Of a stretch of 18,146 nt of DNA, positions 1 to 9,626 are shown one piece after another (position 1 is the first letter of the stretch; every line of letters begins with the position of its first letter). Source of the DNA: an uncultured Alistipes sp. (GTDB lineage Bacteria > Bacteroidota > Bacteroidia > Bacteroidales > Rikenellaceae); NCBI GenBank assembly GCA_900542505.1, contig UQNV01000044.1, positions 1 through 18,146 of the forward strand, in the 5' to 3' direction. The notes below the pieces were generated by a model. That model was not told the DNA's origin. It ran no database searches and saw nothing but the letters and a program-made list of their open reading frames with translations. The position numbers and the translations under genes were made by a program.

Positions 1-54
1 TCGCAGCTCAACGGTTTTCAAGACCGCCGCAATCGACCACTCTGCCATCTCTCC
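1..54 (-). tRNA. tRNA-Ser (anticodon UGA), 3' part cut off by window edge
   Basis: On the minus strand the sequence begins GGAGAGA (acceptor 5' arm), followed by TG, a 3-bp D stem GCA/TGC as is usual for serine tRNAs, and an anticodon stem-loop with loop CTTGAAA. The anticodon is TGA (plus-strand tca at 18-20), reading UCA and probably other UCN codons. The window ends inside the long variable arm, so the T arm and acceptor 3' arm are missing and cannot be checked. Confidence 0.9.
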
Positions 55-59
55 GGGCA

Positions 60-91
60 CAAAAATAGTACGGTTTTTCCATTCCGCCAAA
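60..91 (-). promoter_or_regulatory. Bacteroidota-type promoter for tRNA-Ser
   Basis: Read on the minus strand, TTTG (91-88) is followed after exactly 20 nt by TATTTTTG (67-60). This matches the Bacteroidota primary-sigma consensus TTTG-N19-21-TAnnTTTG. The -7 element ends only 5 nt before the tRNA 5' end at 54, so the primary transcript should have almost no 5' leader. The match and spacing are seen directly; activity is inferred. Confidence 0.75.
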
Positions 92-160
92 TCTCCGGCG
101 CCATTATTTCGCTGCAACTGAGCCCCGAGTGGCACTCGGACGACAATTTTCCGGGCCGGG

Positions 161-192
161 TTTCCTCTTTCGCGCGAAAAACCCTATCTTTG
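161..192 (+). promoter_or_regulatory. Candidate promoter for the aminotransferase gene
   Basis: TTTC (161-164), a 20-nt spacer and TATCTTTG (185-192) fit the TAnnTTTG -7 element with a slightly weakened -33 box. The implied transcript would start near 197-200, giving a leader of roughly 160 nt before the ATG at 359. That leader is very GC-rich and shows no riboswitch I can name. Confidence 0.6.
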
Positions 193-358
193 TTCTATCC
201 GACCGGTAACGCGAGGCGACCGGCGCGGCGACACCTCCGGGAGCCACGCCAGGCCTCCGCCACCCCACCGTCGGACGGTCAGGTTAACCATCCGCCCCCA
301 CACCGCGCAAAAGGCGCCCGCCTGCGCAGTCCCGGGGCCGCAAAATGAGAGACGAACG

Positions 359-1555
359 ATGCCACCCATTTCCCAACGTGCGGAGCTGATGCCGGCTTCG
401 CCCATACGCAAGCTCGTGCCGCTGGCCGAAGCGGCCAAGGCGCGCGGCACAAAAATCTACCACCTCAACATCGGACAGCCCGACGTGCCCACGCCGCAGG
501 TCGGCCTCGACGCACTGCGCCACATCGACCGCACGGTACTCGAATACAGCCCCAGCGACGGTTACCGCTCGCTGCGCGAGAAGCTGGTCGAATACTACGC
601 CCAGTACCAAATCAAGCTCACGCCCGACGAAATCATCGTCACTACGGGCGGCTCCGAGGCCGTGCTCTTCGCCTTCATGTCGTGCCTCAATCCGGGCGAC
701 GAGATTATCGTCCCCGAGCCGGCCTATGCCAACTACATGGCCTTCGCCATCTCGGCCGGTGCGGTCATCCGCCCCGTCGTCTCGACCATCGAGCAGGGCT
801 TCGCGCTGCCCGACATCACCGAATTCGAGCGGCTTATCAACGAACGCACGCGCGGCATCCTGATTTGCAACCCCAACAACCCCACCGGATACCTCTACAC
901 GCGCAAGGAGATGGACCGCATCCGCGACCTGGTCAAACGCTACGACCTCTTCCTCTTCTCGGACGAGGTCTACCGCGAATTCATCTACACGGGTTCGCCC
1001 TACATCTCGGCCTGCCATCTGGAGGGCATCGAGGAGCATGTCGTGCTGATTGACTCCGTCTCGAAGCGCTACTCCGAGTGCGGCATCCGCATCGGCGCCC
1101 TCATCACCAAGAACCGCCGGCTGCGCGACGCGGTGATGAAGTTCTGCCAGGCGCGTCTCTCGCCCCCGCTGCTGGGACAGATTGTCGCCGAGGCCTCCAT
1201 CGACGCCCCGCGCTCCTACAGCGCCGAGGTTTACGAGGAGTACATCGAGCGCCGCAAGTGCCTCATCGACGGACTCAACCGCATTCCGGGCGTCTACTCG
1301 CCCATCCCCATGGGAGCCTTCTACACGGTGGCCCGCCTGCCGGTCGAGAACAGCGACGACTTCTGCGCCTGGTGCCTGAGCGACTTCAGCTACGAGGGCG
1401 AGACCGTCATGATGGCCCCCGCCTCGGGCTTCTACTCCGACCCTGCCTACGGCCGCAACGAGGTGCGCATCGCCTATGTGCTCAACAAGCGAGACCTGAC
1501 GCGCGCCCTCTTCCTGCTCGAAAAGGCGCTCGAGGCCTACAACAGCCGCAAATAG
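359..1555 (+). CDS. PLP-dependent aminotransferase, class I/II (aspartate/aromatic aminotransferase-like)
   Basis: A 398-residue fold-type I aminotransferase, probably cytosolic, that would move an amino group from an amino acid to a 2-oxo acid. Family landmarks are intact: NPNNPTG at 171-177; D202 and Y205 in SDEVY, which contact the PLP pyridine nitrogen and phenol oxygen; the Schiff-base lysine K236 in SVSKRYS; and R370 in VRIAY, expected to bind the substrate carboxylate. Length is normal for the family. The ATG at 359 is preferred because the N-terminal stretch MPASPIRKL...HLNIGQPD matches what I recall of Bacteroidota homologues; there is no convincing Shine-Dalgarno, as is usual here. 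The gene appears monocistronic, with a promoter at 161-192 and a hairpin at 1616-1640. The motifs do not settle whether the substrate is aspartate, an aromatic amino acid or another, so no gene symbol is given. Confidence 0.93.
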   Translation: MPPISQRAELMPASPIRKLVPLAEAAKARGTKIYHLNIGQPDVPTPQVGLDALRHIDRTVLEYSPSDGYRSLREKLVEYYAQYQIKLTPDEIIVTTGGSEAVLFAFMSCLNPGDEIIVPEPAYANYMAFAISAGAVIRPVVSTIEQGFALPDITEFERLINERTRGILICNPNNPTGYLYTRKEMDRIRDLVKRYDLFLFSDEVYREFIYTGSPYISACHLEGIEEHVVLIDSVSKRYSECGIRIGALITKNRRLRDAVMKFCQARLSPPLLGQIVAEASIDAPRSYSAEVYEEYIERRKCLIDGLNRIPGVYSPIPMGAFYTVARLPVENSDDFCAWCLSDFSYEGETVMMAPASGFYSDPAYGRNEVRIAYVLNKRDLTRALFLLEKALEAYNSRK

Positions 1556-1615
1556 AGACTCCACGGCAAAACGCCCGCCGCAGCCCGAAAGCCCCTCCGG
1601 AGTCCTTCCCCGCGC

Positions 1616-1640
1616 AAGGCCGCACCTCGTGTGCGGCCTT
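1616..1640 (+). terminator. Hairpin after the aminotransferase gene, probable terminator
   Basis: A perfect 10-bp stem (AAGGCCGCAC / GTGCGGCCTT) closes a 5-nt loop about 60 nt after the stop codon. The downstream sequence GTCGCATC is not U-rich, so this may be a weak intrinsic terminator or a 3'-end stabiliser that works with Rho. Confidence 0.55.
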
Positions 1641-1715
1641 GTCGCATCACAGACCCGACATACCGGCCAAAGCTCTACCGTTTATTCCAATTTTTGAGAC
1701 TTTCCGACCAATTCC

Positions 1716-1747
1716 TTTGCGCCACACGGATAGTTTTCCTACCTTTG
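1716..1747 (+). promoter_or_regulatory. Strong Bacteroidota promoter for the OmpP1/FadL-like gene
   Basis: TTTG (1716-1719), a 20-nt spacer and TACCTTTG (1740-1747) are an exact match to the TTTG/TAnnTTTG consensus. Transcription should start near 1752-1755, leaving a leader of about 50 nt. The sequence just before the ATG at 1804 is A-rich and has no Shine-Dalgarno, the usual Bacteroidota arrangement. Confidence 0.8.
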
Positions 1748-1803
1748 CCCCGCTTTTGCGTGCCGCCAGACGGCACGCCGAATATTAACCAAACCAATAC
1801 GTC

Positions 1804-3261
1804 ATGAAAAAAATCCTCCTCCTTCTGGCCGCCGCTGCGGCAACGCTCACGGCCTCGGCCGAAGGATATCAGGTAAACAACCTCTCCTCGAAACAGAACG
1901 GTATGGGACACGTCGGTACGGCCATGAAGCTCAACTCCGAATCGGTGTGGTTCAACCCTGCCGCCGCCGCATTCCAGGACTCGAAGTTCGACTTCTCGGT
2001 CGGCATCACGGGCATCGCCTCGAAAGCCACCTACACCTCGCTGCCCGACTACACGGGAGCAACTCCCCAGAAACACTTCACGTCGGACAACAAAATCTCG
2101 ACGCCGCTCTACGCCTACTTCAACTACAAGCCCCTCGACTGGATGTCGGTCGGTCTGGCCTTCAACACCCCCTTCGGCTCGTCGATGAACTGGGGCGACA
2201 ACTGGGCTGGCGCACACCTGATTCAGTCCATCAACCTCTCTGCCTACAACATCCAGCCGACGGTCGGCTTCCGCATCGGCAAGCATCTTTCGATTGGTGC
2301 CGGTCTGATGATGACCTGGGGCAAGTTCGACCTTTCGCGCTCGCTGCTTCCCATCGGTGCCGACAACATCCAGAACCAGGCGCTCATCGGCGCCCTGCAG
2401 GGTGCCATGCCGGGCATGCCCAACATCTTCGAGCTGGCCGGTAACCGCAGCCTCATGTCGCTCGCGCTCGAGGGCAACGCCAAGATGGCCGTCGGCGTCA
2501 ATGCCGGTATCATGTGGGACATCAACGAGCAGTGGTCGCTCGGTTTCACCTACCGTTCGAAGCTGCGCATGAAGGTCGACTCGGGCAAAATCGACCTGAA
2601 GACCATCGACGATCCCGCCATCCAGCAGGTCATCGCACAACTGCTTCCGACCGTAGGCCTTGACCCCACGAAGCTCACCTCGGCCGTCGTGAAGACCGAG
2701 CTGCCGCTGCCCGCCTCGCTGACGTGGGGTGTCAGCTTCCGCCCGACGCCCAAGTGGGAGTTCGCCGTCGACCTGCAGTATGTGCTCTGGAGCGCCTACG
2801 ACAAACTCGACGTACGGATTCTCAATCCGGAGGACAACACCCCCGTGCTGTCGATTCCTGTCAGCGAGAAGAATTACTCCAACACGCTGGCGGTCCGCAT
2901 CGGTGGCCAGTACCACGTCTGCGACTTCCTGACGGCCCGCATGGGTATGTATGTCGACGAGAGCCCCGTGAGCAGCGACTACCTCAATCCCGAGACCCCC
3001 TCGATGACCAAGCTGGCCTACACAGCCGGTCTGACGCTGCGTCCGACGCGCTGGCTCGACATCGACCTGGCCTACGGCTACGTCAACTCGGCCGACCCCG
3101 AGCGTACGGGCTCCTACCCCTACACCAACTCGGTGCTCGAGCTGGTCAAGCAGAAGCTGGGCGCGGCAGGAGCGACGCTGCCCGACTCGACCACCGACTT
3201 CTCGGGCAACTACACGGCCCGTGCCCACACATTCTCGCTCGGTCTGAACTTCCGTTTCTGA
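1804..3261 (+). CDS. OmpP1/FadL/TodX-family outer membrane transport protein
   Basis: A 485-residue outer-membrane beta-barrel of the FadL family. Members move hydrophobic molecules such as long-chain fatty acids across the outer membrane through a lateral opening, with an N-terminal hatch plugging the barrel. Residues 1-19 form a signal peptide: a KK pair, a Leu/Ala-rich core and an ASA site before E20. The mature N-terminus begins EGYQVNN and continues with an NGMGHVGTA stretch and the segment SVWFNPAA; this Gly/Asn-rich N-terminal region with an FNPA-type motif is typical of OmpP1/FadL. Many alternating amphipathic strands follow, and the chain ends in an aromatic residue (NFRF), the usual C-terminal signal for outer-membrane assembly. 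Length is within the family range. It has its own strong promoter and a terminator just after the stop. The substrate cannot be told from the sequence. Confidence 0.9.
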   Translation: MKKILLLLAAAAATLTASAEGYQVNNLSSKQNGMGHVGTAMKLNSESVWFNPAAAAFQDSKFDFSVGITGIASKATYTSLPDYTGATPQKHFTSDNKISTPLYAYFNYKPLDWMSVGLAFNTPFGSSMNWGDNWAGAHLIQSINLSAYNIQPTVGFRIGKHLSIGAGLMMTWGKFDLSRSLLPIGADNIQNQALIGALQGAMPGMPNIFELAGNRSLMSLALEGNAKMAVGVNAGIMWDINEQWSLGFTYRSKLRMKVDSGKIDLKTIDDPAIQQVIAQLLPTVGLDPTKLTSAVVKTELPLPASLTWGVSFRPTPKWEFAVDLQYVLWSAYDKLDVRILNPEDNTPVLSIPVSEKNYSNTLAVRIGGQYHVCDFLTARMGMYVDESPVSSDYLNPETPSMTKLAYTAGLTLRPTRWLDIDLAYGYVNSADPERTGSYPYTNSVLELVKQKLGAAGATLPDSTTDFSGNYTARAHTFSLGLNFRF

Positions 3262-3286
3262 AACCCGGAATATTTTACTATCTTTG
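3255..3286 (+). promoter_or_regulatory. Promoter for tRNA-Arg, overlapping the end of the porin gene
   Basis: TTTC (3255-3258), a 20-nt spacer and TATCTTTG (3279-3286) match the Bacteroidota consensus. The -33 box lies in the last codons of the upstream gene, whose stop TGA is 3259-3261. The last G of the -7 element is also the first base of the terminator stem at 3286. Expected transcription start is about 3291, inside the left arm of that hairpin. Confidence 0.7.
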
Positions 3287-3332
3287 CGGTGCGTCTCTCC
3301 CCCGTGCGGGAGGCACGCACCGCAATCTTTTT
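3286..3332 (+). terminator. Rho-independent terminator of the OmpP1/FadL-like gene
   Basis: GCGGTGCGT (3286-3294) pairs with ACGCACCGC (3315-3323). An inner stem CTCCC/GGGAG extends the structure, and TCTTTTT follows at 3326-3332. It begins 25 nt after the porin stop codon and ends 4 nt before the tRNA-Arg gene. A transcript starting at the overlapping tRNA promoter would lack most of the left arm and so should escape termination (inference). Confidence 0.8.
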
Positions 3333-3336
3333 GCAG

Positions 3337-3408
3337 GGCCTCATAGTTCAAGGGATAGAACGAGGGTTTCCTAAACCCTAAATTCGCGTTCGAGTCGCGG
3401 TGGGGCTA
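3337..3408 (+). tRNA. tRNA-Arg (anticodon CCU)
   Basis: A complete cloverleaf. The acceptor is GGCCTCA/TGGGGCT with a G1-U72 and a U5-G68 wobble; the D stem is GTTC/GAAC; the anticodon stem AGGGT/ACCCT encloses loop TTCCTAA, anticodon CCT; the T loop is TTCGAGT. The discriminator is A and CCA is not encoded, so the 3' CCA must be added after transcription. It reads the codon AGG. It has its own promoter at 3255-3286. Confidence 0.93.
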
Positions 3409-3413
3409 CACTC

Positions 3414-3457
3414 TGCGGCCGGAGGTTCCACCAGCGCGACGGGAACCTCAGGCCGCA
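3414..3457 (+). terminator. Two-segment hairpin just after tRNA-Arg, possible terminator
   Basis: TGCGGCC (3414-3420) pairs with GGCCGCA (3451-3457), and AGGTTCC (3423-3429) pairs with GGAACCT (3442-3448). The two helices are separated by a GG/CA internal loop, with a 12-nt apical loop. It starts 5 nt after the tRNA 3' end. Only CCGTTT follows, so the U-tract is poor. It most likely ends or helps trim the tRNA transcript. Confidence 0.5.
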
Positions 3458-3541
3458 CCGTTTCCCGGCCCCGGCGAATGACACGAGCGCCCGCCCGACA
3501 AAAATATCGGGAGAAGAGGGCTTTTTACACCCTCCTTTGCG

Positions 3542-3549
3542 TATCTTTG
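3542..3549 (+). promoter_or_regulatory. Promoter -7 element for sdaA
   Basis: TATCTTTG matches TAnnTTTG and lies 22 nt before the ATG at 3572, implying a very short leader. No good -33 box lies at the usual 19-21 nt spacing; the nearest T-run (3522-3526) is about 4 nt too close. The assignment therefore rests on the -7 element alone. Confidence 0.5.
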
Positions 3550-3571
3550 CAGCCGGATAACACGATACGAT

Positions 3572-4774
3572 ATGGAATCGCTCAAAGAGTTGTACAAAAT
3601 CGGGAGCGGCCCCTCGAGCAGCCACACGATGGGGCCCAAGAAGGCCGCCGAGCAGTTCGCCGCACGCGGCAACCGGGCAGACGCCTTCCGCGTAACGCTC
3701 TACGGCTCGCTGGCCGCCACGGGCAAGGGCCACCTGACCGATGTGGCCATCCTCTCGGTGCTCCAACCCATAGCCCCGACCGAGATTGTCTGGCGTCCCG
3801 AGACGGTGCTCCCCTTCCATCCCAACGGCATGCTCTTCGAGGCGCTCCGCGAAGGCTCGGTCATCGACAACTGGACGATTTTCAGCGTCGGCGGCGGAGC
3901 GCTGGCCAACGAAGAGACTGTCCGCGAGGAGCCTCGGAGCATCTACCCGCTGACCACCATTGCAGACATCAAGGAGTGGTGCTACCGCGAGGGAAAAACC
4001 TACTGGGAGTATGTCAACGACTGCGAGGGGCCCGAAATCTGGGACTACCTCGACACCATCTGGGAGCAGATGTGCCAAACCATCCAGAACGGACTCAACA
4101 ACGACGGCGTGCTGCCGGGCGGGCTCAAGGTGGCGCGCAAGGCGAGCACCTACTGGGTCAAGTCGAAGAGCTATACCGACTCGCTCAAGTCGCGGGCCAA
4201 AATCTACGCCTATGCGCTGGCCACCTCCGAGGAGAATGCCGCCGGCGGTACGGTCGTCACGGCCCCGACGTGCGGTTCGAGCGGCGTGGTTCCGGCGGTG
4301 CTCTACCACCTGGCCACCTCGCGCGATTTCCTGCGCATCCGCATCCTGCGGGCGCTGGCCACGGCGGGCCTCTTCGGCAACCTGGCCAAGACGAACTCCT
4401 CCATCTCGGGCGCCGAGGTGGGCTGTCAGGGCGAGGTGGGCGTCGCCTGCGCCATGGCTGCGGCAGCAGCCTGCCAGCTCTTCGGCGGCACTCCCTCGCA
4501 GATTGAGTATGCCGCCGAGATGGGACTCGAGCATCACCTCGGACTGACGTGCGACCCGGTCTGCGGTCTAGTGCAGGTTCCCTGCATCGAGCGCAACGCC
4601 ATCGCGGCCGCCCGCGCACTGGATGCCAACATCTACGCCACGCTCTCCGACGGGGCTCATCTGGTGAGCTACGACAAGGTGGTCGAGGTGATGAACGAGA
4701 CGGGCCACAACCTGCCGAGCCTCTACCGCGAGACCTCTGAGGGCGGTCTGGCCAAGCGCTACGACCGCAAATAG
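3572..4774 (+). CDS. sdaA: L-serine ammonia-lyase (L-serine dehydratase), iron-sulfur type, single chain
   Basis: A 400-residue cytosolic enzyme that converts L-serine to pyruvate and ammonia using a [4Fe-4S] cluster rather than PLP. The beta-domain signature GPSSSHTMGP is at residues 13-22. The alpha-domain catalytic region follows, with APTCGSSGVVPAVL around C234 and the block GLTCDPVCGLVQVPCIERNA containing C327, C331 and C338. C234, C327 and C338 are the likely cluster ligands; C331 is an additional cysteine between them. Both domains are in one chain, as in E. coli SdaA and unlike the split SdaAA/SdaAB of Firmicutes. At 400 residues it is shorter than the roughly 455 I recall for the E. 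coli type, the loss probably lying in the beta domain or linker. It is monocistronic, with a -7 element at 3542-3549 and a terminator at 4953-4990. Confidence in the family is high; exact cluster ligands are inferred. Confidence 0.94.
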   Translation: MESLKELYKIGSGPSSSHTMGPKKAAEQFAARGNRADAFRVTLYGSLAATGKGHLTDVAILSVLQPIAPTEIVWRPETVLPFHPNGMLFEALREGSVIDNWTIFSVGGGALANEETVREEPRSIYPLTTIADIKEWCYREGKTYWEYVNDCEGPEIWDYLDTIWEQMCQTIQNGLNNDGVLPGGLKVARKASTYWVKSKSYTDSLKSRAKIYAYALATSEENAAGGTVVTAPTCGSSGVVPAVLYHLATSRDFLRIRILRALATAGLFGNLAKTNSSISGAEVGCQGEVGVACAMAAAAACQLFGGTPSQIEYAAEMGLEHHLGLTCDPVCGLVQVPCIERNAIAAARALDANIYATLSDGAHLVSYDKVVEVMNETGHNLPSLYRETSEGGLAKRYDRK

Positions 4775-4800
4775 GCAACGGCCGCATGGCCCGCAGCGGC

Positions 4801-4840
4801 ATGCAGAGGGGTGCAGAGGGGTGCAGAAGAGTACAAAGGA
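4801..4840 (+). repeat. Decaying 10-bp tandem repeat, four units
   Basis: Four adjacent 10-mers read atgcagaggg, gtgcagaggg, gtgcagaaga and gtacaaagga. The first two differ at one base and later units drift. The array begins 26 nt after the sdaA stop codon and encodes nothing convincing. It looks like a short slippage-derived array; a function is not evident. Confidence 0.6.
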
Positions 4841-4952
4841 GTCGCTCCCGAGCCGGGCGGCCGGTCGAATCCCCGACACGGAGTCCGCTCCCGGCACGTA
4901 CCCCGGGGCCATTGCTACCCCGCCCCATCCCGGGTGCCGCCGAGCATCCCAT

Positions 4953-4990
4953 GCAGCAACCCTGCCGGAATTTTCCGGCAGGGTTGCTGC
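4953..4990 (+). terminator. Strong perfect hairpin in the sdaA-rpoC spacer, terminator
   Basis: A 16-bp perfect stem begins GCAGCAACCC (from 4953) and returns GGGTTGCTGC (to 4990), around the loop AATTTT. TTCTCT follows on the plus strand, giving a modest U-tract for sdaA transcripts. The hairpin is about 180 nt beyond the sdaA stop. Its symmetry would also let it stop transcripts running past the rpoC terminator from the other side. Confidence 0.7.
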
Positions 4991-5241
4991 TTCTCTGCAA
5001 GGACGCTTGCCCGCCGGCCGCCGCATCCGGACGCAACTCCCGCCCTTCCAACAAGCCGCGGCTTCGGCTCATCCGGCCAGCCCTAACTTCCACATTTCCA
5101 TCCATCTATCCGTCCGAACGTCCGACCCGAACGTTCATGCGCCTTGCGCTCCCCGGCCAACCATCTCGCAGCTGGTTGACCACCCCATTCCGCGACGGCA
5201 CGCCCGCCTCCCTCTCCCCTCCTCCAACCAATAGCGCCAAC
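4991..5241. other. Non-coding convergent spacer, nothing recognised
   Basis: This stretch lies between the two hairpins of the convergent sdaA-rpoC spacer. The open frames crossing it have low-complexity Pro/Arg/Ser composition, no recognisable family and no consensus promoter on either strand. The only structure is a weak 6-bp inverted repeat (CAACCA 5158-5163 / TGGTTG 5173-5178) and two copies of CCGAACGT around 5116-5136. I call no gene here. Confidence 0.6.
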
Positions 5242-5281
5242 AAAAAAATCCTCCTCCCCACTGTCGGGGAAGAGGATTTTT
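5242..5281 (-). terminator. Rho-independent terminator at the end of the rpoBC superoperon
   Basis: On the minus strand, AAAAATCCTC and TTCCCC pair back through a 16-position helix with one mismatch (254/271) around the loop GACAGT, then run into seven T residues (5248-5242). The A-tract on the other side makes it nearly symmetrical, so it may act in both directions. It begins 48 nt after the rpoC stop codon and closes the long minus-strand operon. Confidence 0.88.
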
Positions 5282-5329
5282 CGAAAGATATCGGTCGCGG
5301 CTCCCGCAGGGAGTCCGTCGATGTCAGAA

Positions 5330-9589
<4,260 letters not shown>

Positions 9590-9626
9590 ATTTTGTTCGT
9601 TTTTCTTATCTTCCTGATTATACCAC

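Noticed and set aside
125..139. A 6-bp hairpin CCGAGT-GGC-ACTCGG between tRNA-Ser and the aminotransferase promoter
   Set aside because: Short stem, 3-nt loop, and no transcript is expected to end there on either strand; probably chance in GC-rich DNA.
345..389. A 14-codon upstream ORF overlapping the aminotransferase start
   Set aside because: Too short to support from sequence alone, no ribosome-binding signal, and no amino acid bias suggesting a leader peptide; mentioned only as part of the leader observation.
284..3351. Long minus-strand open frames opposite the aminotransferase (284-1564) and porin (1675-3351)
   Set aside because: Antisense shadows: low-complexity composition, no family motif, and no minus-strand promoter of the consensus type upstream.
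3499..3506. A minus-strand TATTTTTG -7 match between tRNA-Arg and sdaA
   Set aside because: No -33 box at the right distance and no gene downstream on that strand; probably chance in an A-rich patch.
3337..3571. A possible integration site at the tRNA-Arg 3' end
   Set aside because: No integrase, no duplicated tRNA 3' fragment and no foreign-looking genes nearby; the next gene is the housekeeping sdaA.
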